64,000 nucleotides of DNA from Maribacter ulvicola (GCF_900155985.1 NZ_FTMA01000007.1:123769-187768), one strand, 5' to 3'; numbered from the stretch's first letter, positions 43,174 to 52,949 are shown. A program made the numbers and translations. Notes: generated by a model from the sequence alone, not told the origin.

Positions 43174-43914
43174 TTACCACCATACCACAAAAAATTTCTC
43201 AAATTCATGATCATCTTTCTTCATCCAAACCATGGGTGCACTGTTGTTTTGTAAACGCTCTGTAATTGCTATAACAGCAACAACATAAGAAACCCATGCA
43301 ACTTCTAAATATGGGTTAAACACCCAATCATTTTTAGTAGGAATATAAAATTTGTGATGGATAAACTCAGTGGAGTTAAACTCCGCCATCCGTAACCAAT
43401 ACCCCACAATACAATGGGAGTTTATGGGTGAAATATTAAGAGTATAATTTTTATAGGGTTGAAATAATTGTGCCTTATAACAAACTTGCTGCTTTATATT
43501 TGTAGTATCTATTCCTTCCATTAAAAGTGCAGAACGCCCAATTTGGGTATGGATTAATGAGAATTGATTGTTCTTTATTTTCTCTAGCTTTTTATAAAAT
43601 GCATCACTTCTATTTGGACCAATTAATTGATGAATTGGGTTCTTGATTGCAGTATCAATCAAGTAGAATTTATAGGTAAGTTCCACATGTATCAGCTGTT
43701 GTATAGCCGTTTCTTTCAGTATAAAATCTATTTCTCCAATGGTCTGTTTTTCTTTCCTAACAGGTACATTATGCAATACTACTTCATATTCTTTACTAGC
43801 ATTTAGAAGTTGCTTACAAGCATATTCCATTTGATGTCCCAACCGTAATTTGGACGGAATTGGGGTGGGAGTAATATCGGTTACATCCAACTCAGGAAAC
43901 TTAAATTGGGTCAC
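43174..43914 (-). CDS. DUF1853 family protein, start codon unclear
   Basis: 246 residues from a GTG at 43914. The family motif LRLGHQMEYACKQLL, the GEIDFILKE ... HVELTYKFYLID segment with its D-x(n)-E-x-T-Y-K nuclease-like arrangement, and VGYWLRMAEFN fit DUF1853, whose role is unknown. The frame is open for about 50 codons further upstream, encoding KIINKEQTTINQLKSFLATP and PIWEGVAFG, which looks like genuine family sequence, but I see no ATG/GTG/TTG there. So either the true start is a rare codon or the gene has lost its start. Confidence 0.8.
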   Translation of the reverse strand: MTQFKFPELDVTDITPTPIPSKLRLGHQMEYACKQLLNASKEYEVVLHNVPVRKEKQTIGEIDFILKETAIQQLIHVELTYKFYLIDTAIKNPIHQLIGPNRSDAFYKKLEKIKNNQFSLIHTQIGRSALLMEGIDTTNIKQQVCYKAQLFQPYKNYTLNISPINSHCIVGYWLRMAEFNSTEFIHHKFYIPTKNDWVFNPYLEVAWVSYVVAVIAITERLQNNSAPMVWMKKDDHEFEKFFVVWW

Positions 43915-44072
43915 CCCAAACGCTACACCCTCCCATATTGGTGGCGTAGCTAAAAAGCTTTTAAGTTGGTTGATAGTTGTTTGTTCTTTATTGATGATCT
44001 TTTGTTTAGTTGTTGGTTGTCGATTTTCCGTTAATCGTTGCTCGTTATAGTAGTATCATGGCTATTGATACG

Positions 44073-44142
44073 GTCACTGAATACTGAAAACTGATACTGT
44101 TTACTGCCAACTGATAATTGCTAATTGTTTATTGTTAATTGT
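44073..44142. repeat. Low-complexity CTGATA/CTGTTA-like imperfect tandem stretch
   Basis: Short variations on ACTGAATACTGAAAACTG, ACTGCCAACTGATAATTG and AATTGTTTATTGTTAATTG follow one another in a stretch without genes. Similar tracts (TACTTATTACTAAGTACTTA) occur at 765-790. This is typical drift-generated intergenic DNA in flavobacteria; no function is claimed. Confidence 0.4.
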
Positions 44143-44248
44143 ATCCAAGTAGCCGAAGTTACTTTTTAAAACGCTATGCGCAAAACGTTGGACCCTTTGC
44201 GCTTTTCGCCATGCGGCAATCACCTGTCACTTTGGTACATTCAACTAA

Positions 44249-44290
44249 CAGATTGCTTCGTCGCTAAAAAGTTCCTCGCAAAGACAAACG
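44249..44290. repeat. REP-like motif (GATTGCTTCGTCG...CCTCGCAA type)
   Basis: CAGATTGCTTCGTCGCT followed by TTCCTCGCAAAGAC resembles the scattered GTCATTGCGAGG/GATTGCTTCG repeats known from Bacteroidota and other genomes. One copy in the window. Confidence 0.45.
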
Positions 44291-44491
44291 TTATTGCGCA
44301 ATGCCCTAAACATTGCGCGCCTTATGCTTTTAGCAAATCGATATATGTATTAAAATAGCGCTCAGCGCATTGTATACAGCGTTTAGCGTTTAACGAATTC
44401 CATCCATCTCAACACGAACAACCATCAACCAAATAAGTTAACATTTCTTAAATAACACTAGCATCCATTGTAAAAGCGTTAAATTTATACT

Positions 44492-45643
44492 ATGGCTATG
44501 AATGAAAGAAAAGGGTTCCGCTTTGAAACTTACGAAGCACCCGAACAATCGATTTTTGATAAGCTATTTGATATTTTTCAAGAGCTTATTACACATACTT
44601 CCGGTGATTTTGACGAGGCTATAGATTGGTTACGTGAACTGGACAAGGAATATGAACTTACAACTGAAGCGTATACCATAGACGACTTTATTGAAGATTT
44701 AAAGGCAAAGGGTTACATACGTGAAGAATTTAAAGATGGCGGTGGCAACGGTAAAGATGGTGAGGAAAGTTCTGGTGGTGGCGACATCTCTATTACAGCA
44801 AAAATGGAACGCATTATTCGTCAGCGTGCCTTGGACCAAATTTTTGGCAAGCTGAAAAGGAGTGGTGCCGGTAACCATAAAACAGGTAAATCAGGCCAAG
44901 GAGATGAGCACACAGGCGATTTACGAGAATACCGCTATGGTGATGGTCTAGAAAACATATCTATGACGGAGAGTCTTAAAAATGCACAAATAAATCATGG
45001 TGTAGGTAGTTTTCAGTTGAGCGAAGATGACCTGGTGGTAGAAGATACCCAGCATAAGGCGCAAATGAGTACTATTCTAATGATAGATATAAGTCATAGT
45101 ATGATTTTGTATGGAGAAGACCGTATTACTCCCGCTAAAAAAGTGGCAATGGCTTTGGCAGAATTGATTACCACGAGATATCCTAAGGATACACTTGATA
45201 TTTTAGTTTTCGGTAACGATGCCTGGCCTATTCCTATTAAAGATTTACCCTATTTAAAAGTGGGTCCGTATCATACCAATACTGTTGCCGGATTACAATT
45301 GGCCATGGATATGCTGCGTAGAAAACGGAATACCAATAAGCAGATTTTTATGATTACAGATGGTAAGCCAAGTTGTCTTCGCCTGCCCGATGGTACTTAC
45401 TATAAAAATAGTGTAGGCTTAGATGATTTTATTGTGGAGAAGTGCTATAATATGGCACGCCAGGCTCGTAAATTGCATATACCCATCACTACATTTATGA
45501 TTGCCCAAGATCCTTACTTAATGCAGTTTATTCGTCATTTTACAGAGGCCAATAAAGGTAAGGCATTCTTTACGGGATTACAGGGATTAGGAGAGATGAT
45601 ATTTGAAGATTACGAGGCTAACAGAAAAAAAAGATTGAAATAA
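44492..45643 (+). CDS. VWA-domain protein, partner of MoxR-type ATPase
   Basis: 383 residues. A linker with a Gly-rich stretch (KDGGGNGKDGEESSGGGDIS, about 80-99) precedes a von Willebrand A domain (about 195-380). The MIDAS motif DxSxS is intact: ILMIDISHSMILYG, with the Thr and Asp positions TDGKPSC. Members of this family work with a MoxR/ChlI-type AAA+ ATPase, as chaperones that insert metals or assemble complexes. The ATPase gene is two genes downstream. Confidence 0.85.
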   Translation: MAMNERKGFRFETYEAPEQSIFDKLFDIFQELITHTSGDFDEAIDWLRELDKEYELTTEAYTIDDFIEDLKAKGYIREEFKDGGGNGKDGEESSGGGDISITAKMERIIRQRALDQIFGKLKRSGAGNHKTGKSGQGDEHTGDLREYRYGDGLENISMTESLKNAQINHGVGSFQLSEDDLVVEDTQHKAQMSTILMIDISHSMILYGEDRITPAKKVAMALAELITTRYPKDTLDILVFGNDAWPIPIKDLPYLKVGPYHTNTVAGLQLAMDMLRRKRNTNKQIFMITDGKPSCLRLPDGTYYKNSVGLDDFIVEKCYNMARQARKLHIPITTFMIAQDPYLMQFIRHFTEANKGKAFFTGLQGLGEMIFEDYEANRKKRLK

Positions 45644-45652
45644 GGCTAAGAA

Positions 45653-46099
45653 ATGCATTCTTATAAAAGACCTTGGTACAAATTAAAGAGGACATGGATA
45701 CTGCTGTTCTTTTTAGTTTTTATAGGTTTATTCGTTTTCACATTACCTGAAGAATTGTCACGTAATATTACTTATTTGACAAAGGCATATTCAGAACCAG
45801 AAATATGCGAAGGGGCTTTAGAAATTGCAAAAGCGGATTCGATAGTTTTGAAATTGCTTGGTAATTTAGAACCTTTAGGTTCTTTAGATATGTTAAATGG
45901 TTCTGTTGGTTATTCGCAAACTGGTGATGCTGTAGGAATTACTATTGATGTTAGAGGAGATAAACAGATAAAAAATATCCGTTCAAAAATGGATATTTTG
46001 GCTGAAAAAAGAAACGATAAGTGGGAATACATTTCTATAAATATCCGAATTAAGAAACCGGAAAAATTAAAACAAACGATTGCTATTTTAAAGAGATAA
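45653..46099 (+). CDS. Small membrane protein, Coa1-like
   Basis: 148 residues with one N-terminal span (TWILLFFLVFIGLFVFTLP). The soluble part has ALEIAKADSIVLKLLGNLEP and ends IRIKKPEKLKQTIAILKR. The domain resembles the Coa1 (cytochrome oxidase assembly factor) family, whose prokaryotic relatives are of unknown function. It is embedded between the VWA and MoxR genes (gaps 9 and 6 nt), which suggests it acts with them. Confidence 0.65.
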   Translation: MHSYKRPWYKLKRTWILLFFLVFIGLFVFTLPEELSRNITYLTKAYSEPEICEGALEIAKADSIVLKLLGNLEPLGSLDMLNGSVGYSQTGDAVGITIDVRGDKQIKNIRSKMDILAEKRNDKWEYISINIRIKKPEKLKQTIAILKR

Positions 46100-46105
46100 G
46101 TTTTT

Positions 46106-47575
46106 ATGAAATTAGATGATAAAAAAATACATACACTAGGGGAGTTAAAAGCTGCCGGATACAAATCTAAAAGTGTAAAGGATGAATTACGAGATAACCT
46201 TATTGAAAAGATTAAAAAAGGGGAAGACGCTTTTACAGGTGTTTGGGGTTATGAAGATTCTGTAATTCCAGAGTTGGAGCGTGCTATTCTTTCTCGACAC
46301 AATATCAATTTATTAGGTCTGCGTGGTCAGGCGAAAACCCGTTTGGCGCATTTGATGGTGAATCTATTAGATGAATACATTCCGGTGGTAGAAGGGTCAG
46401 AAATCAATGATGACCCAATGAAGCCCTTGTCTAGATTTGCTATGGAATTGATTAAGGAAAAAGGTGATGATACTCCTATCACCTGGATGCATAAGAGTGA
46501 ACGTTTTGCTGAGAAATTGGCTACTCCAGATGTTACGGTAGCAGATTTGATCGGAGATGTAGACCCCATTAAGGCGGCAAATTTAAAATTGTCTTATGCA
46601 GATGACAGGGTAATTCACTTTGGGATGATTCCGCGTGCCAACCGTTGCATATTCGTAATCAATGAACTGCCCGATTTACAGGCACGTATTCAGGTTTCTT
46701 TATTCAATATTTTGGAAGAAGGAGATATTCAGATCCGTGGATTCAAATTGAGATTACCTTTAGACATTCAGTTTGTATTTACGGCGAATCCAGAGGATTA
46801 TACCAATAGGGGAAGTATAGTTACTCCGCTAAAAGATAGAATTGGTTCACAGATATTAACACATTATCCTGATGATATTGAGATTGCTAGAAAAATTACG
46901 GAGCAAGAAGCAAGACTAGATACTCGCCAAACGGATGCCGTTTATGTACCAGATTTGGCAAAGGACTTATTAGAGCAGGTTATTTTTGAAGCACGTGAAA
47001 GTGAATATGTAGATGCTAAAAGTGGTGTTAGTGCGCGTACCAGTATTACGGCTTTTGAAAACTTGTTAAGTACTGCAGAGCGTAGGTCTTTATTGAATGG
47101 TGGTAATCATACCATGGTACGTTTAAGTGATTTCTTAGGAATCATTCCGGCAATTACGGGTAAAATAGAATTGGTGTATGAAGGAGAGCAGGAGGGAGCA
47201 GACGGAGTTGCAGCTATTTTAATAGATGATGCCGTAAAATCTTTATTTCCTAAATACTTCCCTAAGATAAATAAGTTGGAGCGCAAAGATGAAGAAACCG
47301 TTTATGATGAATTATTACATTGGTTTTTTCAAGGTGAAGGCTTTGAATTAATGGACGATTTTACCGATGAGGAATACAAACGTGCTTTAGATAGCATACC
47401 CGCTTTAAATCAGTTGCAAAAAGAGCACCAACCAGATTATGAAGCAACAGATGTATATTTCTTAAAAGAACTCTTGCTTTGGGGCTTGGTTTCTTACAAG
47501 AAATTGAACAAACAACGTTTTACAGATGGGTTTGAGTTTAAAGATCTTTACAGTAGTTTTCTGAACGATATTTAA
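46106..47575 (+). CDS. MoxR/Mg-chelatase-like AAA+ ATPase
   Basis: 489 residues. Walker A GLRGQAKTRLAHLM (about residues 72-85), Walker B-like IFVINELPDLQARIQ (with Asn-Glu in place of Asp-Glu), sensor-1 FVFTANPEDYTNRG and arginine finger region LKDRIGSQILTHYPDD. The C-terminal lid spans about 300-420. Partner of the VWA protein; together they form a metal-chelatase-like chaperone pair. Target unknown. Confidence 0.88.
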   Translation: MKLDDKKIHTLGELKAAGYKSKSVKDELRDNLIEKIKKGEDAFTGVWGYEDSVIPELERAILSRHNINLLGLRGQAKTRLAHLMVNLLDEYIPVVEGSEINDDPMKPLSRFAMELIKEKGDDTPITWMHKSERFAEKLATPDVTVADLIGDVDPIKAANLKLSYADDRVIHFGMIPRANRCIFVINELPDLQARIQVSLFNILEEGDIQIRGFKLRLPLDIQFVFTANPEDYTNRGSIVTPLKDRIGSQILTHYPDDIEIARKITEQEARLDTRQTDAVYVPDLAKDLLEQVIFEARESEYVDAKSGVSARTSITAFENLLSTAERRSLLNGGNHTMVRLSDFLGIIPAITGKIELVYEGEQEGADGVAAILIDDAVKSLFPKYFPKINKLERKDEETVYDELLHWFFQGEGFELMDDFTDEEYKRALDSIPALNQLQKEHQPDYEATDVYFLKELLLWGLVSYKKLNKQRFTDGFEFKDLYSSFLNDI

Positions 47576-47580
47576 CATCA

Positions 47581-47617
47581 AAAAAGCCCTATCCAAATTC
47601 CGGATAGGGCTTTTTCT
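47581..47617. terminator. Bidirectional rho-independent terminator
   Basis: AAAAAAGCCCTATCC pairs with GGATAGGGCTTTTTC over AAATTCC, between the MoxR gene and the convergent histidine kinase gene. Confidence 0.85.
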
Positions 47618-47638
47618 TCTTCATAGCAATAATTAAAC

Positions 47639-49135
47639 TCATTGTAATTGATAAGCGGGCAATTTAAAAATGAAAGAACTTCCTTCATAGGGTTCACTTA
47701 ATACTACAATGGTGGTATCATGCAGATCCATTATTTTCTTAACTATAGCAAGTCCCAATCCTAAACCTTGTTTTTGAGTGCTCTTATTTACCTGTTTATA
47801 TCTATCAAATATAAAAGGCTGATCGTTTACGGGTATTCCGTTTCCGGTATCGGTTATATTTATTTCTATTTGTTTGCCCATTTTTACAAGACTTAAGGTA
47901 ACCTTGCCATTAGGTTCGGTATATTTTATAGCGTTCTCGATCAAGTTTTGCAAAGCTCTTTCAACCAACCCTATATCTGCATAGACCATACAGTTTTCTT
48001 CGGGATTGTCTATTTGAAGCTGAATCTCTTTTTTTTCTGCCAATAATTTAAATTTGGCAATAAGGTCATGTGAAAGCTCAGTGATAGAAAAAGGTTCTTT
48101 GATAGGTGTTACTTGTTCGGCTTCTAATTTCGAGTATTCAAATAACTGATTGATCAAACTTGAGAGCTTATCAATATTATTATGTGTAATTTGTAAATAC
48201 TCTTGTTTTTGACTTTCCGTTAAGCTATCTTTTTTAATCTGAAGGGTTTCTATATATCCCTTTAAAACAGCCAATGGCGTGCGTAAATCATGAGAAACAT
48301 TGGCAATCAATTCTCTACGTAAATTATCTACAGACTTCATTTTGTCCATATTATCAACAATAGTATCGGCCATTTCGTTAAAAGATAAGGCCACCACTTC
48401 TATATCTGATTGCTCCGGATTCTTAATTCTAATATCTAAATCGCCTTCTTGAAATTTACGTACCGTTTGGGTAATCAATCTAAGATTTTTAGTCAAAAAC
48501 CATATACTTAAAACTCCTATCATGGCAGCAAATACCATTGTTAATACTATTGCTCCAATACTTAATTTGGTAAAGTATGAACCAAAAAGACTATCACTAA
48601 TTTGTGCTAATTGTTTTCCTGCTACAATAATATAAATGTACCCTTGGTGTCCGTCTATAGAAAATGGAGCTGCTGAGAAAATGTTCTGCTCATCTGCATT
48701 TAAAGGGTCGTCTCCTAAGATAAATTCTTCTCCTTTGGTCTCAATAAATCTATTGATCGGCTCTAAAGCAACTGAATTTAAAGGTTCATTTGTATTATGC
48801 TCAAGGACAACAGAGTATAAAATAGCTCCATGTTTATCAAGAAGATAAACTTCTATACCCCTGTTTACTGCCATCATATCATGCATAAGATCACCAAAAA
48901 GTGCCTTATTAACGGTGCCATCTTCTAAAAAAGGAGCAGCATTTTGAAATTTTTCCTGTATGACGTGGTCTGCAACCTTGGCATTAATTCGTTGTGTAAT
49001 TGCTTGGTTGTAGTTAAGAGTTAGGTAGCAGGTAATAAAAATATAGGATGCTCCTATTAATACGATCATAAATATAAAGGCTATCCATAATTTTTTTATC
49101 AATTTTGGAGTAAGGGTTTTGCCATTGTTTACCAT
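47639..49135 (-). CDS. Sensor histidine kinase (HAMP, HisKA, HATPase)
   Basis: 498 residues. Two transmembrane helices (LWIAFIFMIVLIGASYIFIT and GAIVLTMVFAAMIGVLSIWF) frame a periplasmic sensor of about 150 residues. HAMP (NLRLITQTVRKFQEGDLDIR) follows, then HisKA with the H-box IANVSHDLRTPLAVLKGYIE (His near residue 280) and HATPase with ALQNLIENAIKYTEP, VKITDTGNGIP-like and GLGLGLAIVKKI. It overlaps the preceding response regulator by 7 nt. Signal unknown. Confidence 0.93.
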   Translation of the reverse strand: MVNNGKTLTPKLIKKLWIAFIFMIVLIGASYIFITCYLTLNYNQAITQRINAKVADHVIQEKFQNAAPFLEDGTVNKALFGDLMHDMMAVNRGIEVYLLDKHGAILYSVVLEHNTNEPLNSVALEPINRFIETKGEEFILGDDPLNADEQNIFSAAPFSIDGHQGYIYIIVAGKQLAQISDSLFGSYFTKLSIGAIVLTMVFAAMIGVLSIWFLTKNLRLITQTVRKFQEGDLDIRIKNPEQSDIEVVALSFNEMADTIVDNMDKMKSVDNLRRELIANVSHDLRTPLAVLKGYIETLQIKKDSLTESQKQEYLQITHNNIDKLSSLINQLFEYSKLEAEQVTPIKEPFSITELSHDLIAKFKLLAEKKEIQLQIDNPEENCMVYADIGLVERALQNLIENAIKYTEPNGKVTLSLVKMGKQIEINITDTGNGIPVNDQPFIFDRYKQVNKSTQKQGLGLGLAIVKKIMDLHDTTIVVLSEPYEGSSFIFKLPAYQLQ

Positions 49136-49830
49136 GCCATTATCTCTTCATTAAATTTATAACCAACTCCCCAAGTAGTTAATATGTAATTAGGGTTTGC
49201 CATATCTGATTCTATCTTGGCACGTAGTCTGTTGATATGAGAATTTACCGTGTGTTCATACCCGTCAAAATTATAGCCCCATATAATATTTAACAATTCT
49301 GTTCTAGTATAGTTTCTACCCGGATTAGATGCCATTAAAACCAACAGTTCAAACTCTTTTGGTGATAAATCTATTTTGTAATCTCCTAAAACCACTTTAC
49401 GTTTATCAATATCTATTGATAAGCCTTCTGCCGAGATAATGGAAGTATCTTCTTGCTTCTTTTCAACTTTGTTGGTACGTCTCAACACTGCCTTAATACG
49501 AGCCAATAATTCTCTAATACTAAAGGGTTTGGTGATATAATCGTCTGCCCCAATTTCTAGCCCCAAAACCCTATCAATTTCTTCAGATTTGGCAGTAAGC
49601 ATAATCACTGGGGTGTTTTTAGTTGCACGTAGTTTTCTACATACTTCAACTCCGTCTAAACCAGGTAGGGTAAGGTCTAGAAGTATTAACTGAAAATCAT
49701 TTTCCAATGCTAAACGTAGTCCTTCATTTCCATCCGTGGCCATAGTAGTTTCATAGCTAACGTCCGAAAGATGAAGTTCTAATAGTTTAATGATTTCAGG
49801 ATCATCTTCAATAATTAAAATACGTTTCAT
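49129..49830 (-). CDS. OmpR/PhoB-type response regulator
   Basis: 233 residues from the ATG at 49830 (a GTG two codons earlier is possible). Receiver domain with the acidic pocket EDDPE, phospho-acceptor Asp 52 (LILLDLTLPGLDG), and KPFSIRELLARIKA. Winged helix (about 130-230): IDLSPKEFELLVLMASNPGR, EHTVNSHINRLRAKIE. Its TAA overlaps the kinase ATG by 7 nt, so the pair is translated together. Confidence 0.94.
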   Translation of the reverse strand: MKRILIIEDDPEIIKLLELHLSDVSYETTMATDGNEGLRLALENDFQLILLDLTLPGLDGVEVCRKLRATKNTPVIMLTAKSEEIDRVLGLEIGADDYITKPFSIRELLARIKAVLRRTNKVEKKQEDTSIISAEGLSIDIDKRKVVLGDYKIDLSPKEFELLVLMASNPGRNYTRTELLNIIWGYNFDGYEHTVNSHINRLRAKIESDMANPNYILTTWGVGYKFNEEIMAW

Positions 49831-50017
49831 AATCACATACGAAATAAAATAAAAAGTATCACAGAAAAATCACAGCGCAAAGAAAAGCGTTTGACACAAA
49901 GTAATTTTACTTGATTATATGTCGCATAATATTTTTATAATTACATGATCATCAAATAATTGTTGCCATGATAGCTAGTTTTCCTTTTCATCATGATTAA
50001 TTATTAGACAAAGAAAA

Positions 50018-50039
50018 CCTCGATAACTTCTTATCGAGG
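50018..50039 (-). terminator. Rho-independent terminator of the 50060 gene
   Basis: CCTCGATAA pairs with TTATCGAGG around CTTC; on the minus strand the stem is followed by TTTTCTTTG. It lies 21 nt after the stop of the 50060-50545 gene. Confidence 0.75.
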
Positions 50040-50059
50040 TCTGTATATCATATTGATTT

Positions 50060-50545
50060 TTAGTTATTGTAGTGATCTACATGTTGGTTCATATCATCAA
50101 ATATGTAGGTGCCTACCATTTCTTTTCTGTACACTACCGCTAAGAGCGTTACAAGTAACAAAACGGCATAAAGAGTGAGCATTATGTATCCAATAGGTAA
50201 GAAAGTACTTGGTATAAGGTGATTCTCAAAATCTGAATAGCTTGATAAAACAATCATTGTTTCCACTAATTTATATAGATATACCAATGAAATAATATAG
50301 AGAACATATTCTAGGGTTCTCATTGGTGGATCACTGAGCTCTTTCTCGCTAATTTTAAACCAAAGAACATATAAAAATAATATATGAATGATAGATAGCA
50401 CCGGAAAGATGTAATTGTCTATTTTAAAAAAGTAGAATTTATTGGTATACAATCCATAAAAACTAAAGATATTCAACAGAAAGAGTACAATAATAGAGAC
50501 AATTAGTGTTCGTTTCCAAGTAAGTAATCCCTTAATAGAATTCAT
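50060..50545 (-). CDS. Hypothetical four-helix membrane protein
   Basis: 161 residues with four hydrophobic spans: TLIVSIIVLFLLNIFSFYGL, YIFPVLSIIHILFLYVLWF, VLYIISLVYLYKLVETMIV and IMLTLYAVLLLVTLLAVVY. No charged motifs or domain I can name. It stands alone; the following 296 nt upstream (to 50841) have no gene. Confidence 0.65.
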   Translation of the reverse strand: MNSIKGLLTWKRTLIVSIIVLFLLNIFSFYGLYTNKFYFFKIDNYIFPVLSIIHILFLYVLWFKISEKELSDPPMRTLEYVLYIISLVYLYKLVETMIVLSSYSDFENHLIPSTFLPIGYIMLTLYAVLLLVTLLAVVYRKEMVGTYIFDDMNQHVDHYNN

Positions 50546-50841
50546 AAAATATGGTTTTTATGGGTTCAATAGAACTAGAATTTATAGGCAATTACGGGGA
50601 AGCTTTGGTATTACTTAAAACAATTCGATGAACGGTTAACTTTGTTGTTCAAGCCCTTGATTTATAGCGATCCATGGTATAATATTACTACTTATTATGC
50701 AGTTTAACAATAAAAAACGTATCCTATTTTGTAAGAAGAAATAATGTAAATAATGCCTAAGTGAATAAAATGGAATTAAAACGAGTGCATACATTTACAT
50801 GAGATTACTGGTTATATCTATAATGTAATTACATTTACGTT

Positions 50842-51627
50842 ATGAAGAAACAGCGTTTTTGTTATTTGGTACGACTGCAGTATTTAGGGTTTAGGTTTAA
50901 TGGTTGGCAGGTACAACCAAAGCTTAAAACTATAGTAGGAATGCTGAATAAGACATTTACATTTTTATATCCTAATGCTCCTTATAAAATTTTGGGTGCT
51001 GGTAGAACAGATGCTAAGGTTTCCTCTCTTGACGGGGCTTTTGAACTCTTTGTGGAAGAACCAATTTTAGATTTCGATATTTTCCTTCAGGATTTTAATA
51101 AAAATTTACCTTCAGACATCCGTTTACTCGGTATGGAGTCTGTGGATAACAATTTTAATATTATAAAGGATAGCAAGACCAAAGAATATCATTATTTTTT
51201 TTCCTTTGGATCTAAGAACCACCCATTCAGCGCTCCTTTCATTACCAATTATTTGGATGTACTTGATTTGGATGTAATGAAAGAAGGAGCCTCTATGTTT
51301 GCTGGTAGGCATGACTTTAGTGTATACACGGCGTCGTTAAAACCAAATGCCATAACAGTACGTGAAATTGAAACCTGTACTATAGTTCCCAATGATATCC
51401 TTACCGCCAATTTTTTTCCTGAACAGAGTTATGTACTAAAGATCGTGGGAAAGGGATTTATGAGATACCAAATTCGTATGATTATGGGGGCGTTGGTGCA
51501 ACTAGGTAAATACGAACTGACTTTAGATGACATTAGGGATTCTTTGATTACCGGTTCTACTCATAAATTAAATACGATAGCCCCAGGATCAGGTTTAATT
51601 TTAAGTAAACTAGAATTCAATAATTAG
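50842..51627 (+). CDS. TruA-like tRNA pseudouridine synthase, divergent active-site loop
   Basis: 261 residues, the TruA length. The catalytic Asp is in AGRTDAKVSSL, where canonical TruA has GRTDxGVHA: the Gly-Val-His-Ala part is Lys-Val-Ser-Ser here. Other TruA features fit: YLGFRFNGWQVQPKLKTIVG, EYHYFFSFG, FAGRHDFSVYTA (for FxGxHDF) and FMRYQIRMIMGALVQLGK. It modifies U38-40 in tRNA if active like TruA, though a different target is possible. A monocistronic gene. Confidence 0.8.
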   Translation: MKKQRFCYLVRLQYLGFRFNGWQVQPKLKTIVGMLNKTFTFLYPNAPYKILGAGRTDAKVSSLDGAFELFVEEPILDFDIFLQDFNKNLPSDIRLLGMESVDNNFNIIKDSKTKEYHYFFSFGSKNHPFSAPFITNYLDVLDLDVMKEGASMFAGRHDFSVYTASLKPNAITVREIETCTIVPNDILTANFFPEQSYVLKIVGKGFMRYQIRMIMGALVQLGKYELTLDDIRDSLITGSTHKLNTIAPGSGLILSKLEFNN

Positions 51628-51660
51628 TTTGTAATTTTAATACATCAATAAAAATTGTTC

Positions 51661-52755
51661 ATGCCCGCACATAGAAAACTCAATTTTCCGAAAAGAAAAA
51701 AGAAAAAATCTCGCCAGCAAAATAAACTAGGAAAAGCTCCGGGAACCATTAGCTACATGGGCGATAAGGAGCGTAGTGATAGTATCATATTTAGTACCTC
51801 CTATAATGAAAATGGTTTTGAAACAAGCAAATTTGACAATTTAGAGCAGTTTTTTAAAGAAGAGCGTGCAGATAAAATATCATGGGTTAATGTTGTGGGT
51901 ATTACAGATGAGCCTTTTATAGAAAAATTAGGTAAGCATTTTAACCTGAATCCCCTAGTACTAGAAGATATTGTAAATACAGAACAGCGACCAAAAATAG
52001 ATGAATACGAGGATTATATTTTTGGGATTTTTAGAATGCTGTATATCTCTGAAGAAGAGGAAATTATTGGAGAACATATTGCTATTGTTTTACATGAGAA
52101 TACGGTTTTGGTTTTTCAAGAGGTCAAAGCTGATGTATTTAATGGTTTACGCGATCGAATTACAGGTAAGTTGGGGCGTATTAGAACCAGGGGAGCAGAT
52201 TACCTGTTTTTCGCCTTACTTGATGCTATTGTAGATAACTACTTTTTAGCCATTGAAAACCTTAATAATAGAATAGAGAACTTAGAAGAGGAGGTATATC
52301 AAAACCCTGAGCCAATAGTAGCGCAAAATATTCAACAGTTAAAGAAAGAAATCTTAAAAATTAGAAGATGGATCTATCCTGTTAAAGAATTGATAAGCAG
52401 ATTGATAGAATCTGAAAATCCTAAAATCACTAAAGACACCAAATTGTTTTTACGTGATGTCCTGGACCATGCCATAGAAATTAATGAGAGTTTACAGATT
52501 TATAGAGAAATGTCTATGAGTTTAATGGAGATGTATATGAGTAACATGAGTAATAAAATGAATGAAGTCATGAAGGTTTTGACCATTATGGCATCTATAT
52601 TTATTCCGTTGACATTTATTGCCGGTATCTATGGTATGAACTTTGATCATATGCCAGAACTTCATTACAAATATGGGTACTACGTAGTCTGGGCGGTAAT
52701 GATTATTCTATTTGTTGGAATGATGTTTTACTTTAAAAAGAAAAAATGGCTTTAA
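51661..52755 (+). CDS. corA: CorA-type magnesium/cobalt transporter
   Basis: 364 residues from the ATG at 51661; a TTG two codons earlier is less likely. The long cytoplasmic alpha/beta domain and the coiled central helix (LENRIENLEEEVYQNPEPI) precede the two C-terminal transmembrane helices, with the CorA signature YGMNF (GMN motif) between them: VLTIMASIFIPLTFIAGIYG and VVWAVMIILFVGMMFYFKKK. It takes up Mg2+ or Co2+. Positive residues at both ends (KKKKWL, RKKKKSRQQNK) fit the family. Confidence 0.93.
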   Translation: MPAHRKLNFPKRKKKKSRQQNKLGKAPGTISYMGDKERSDSIIFSTSYNENGFETSKFDNLEQFFKEERADKISWVNVVGITDEPFIEKLGKHFNLNPLVLEDIVNTEQRPKIDEYEDYIFGIFRMLYISEEEEIIGEHIAIVLHENTVLVFQEVKADVFNGLRDRITGKLGRIRTRGADYLFFALLDAIVDNYFLAIENLNNRIENLEEEVYQNPEPIVAQNIQQLKKEILKIRRWIYPVKELISRLIESENPKITKDTKLFLRDVLDHAIEINESLQIYREMSMSLMEMYMSNMSNKMNEVMKVLTIMASIFIPLTFIAGIYGMNFDHMPELHYKYGYYVVWAVMIILFVGMMFYFKKKKWL

Positions 52756-52949
52756 TGCTATCCTTTGTTTGGTATCTATATGTCATAGTGTCTTTTTTTA
52801 AAATTAAATCCATTAATTATTAATTTTTATGAATCAGTAAATTTTTCAGTTTTCATATATCTTGTAACTATCTAAGATATTAGATATGAGGGACTTCATA
52901 CCAGTTAAGAGAAGGATATAAGTCTAAACATAATTTTAAAACTTTATAT

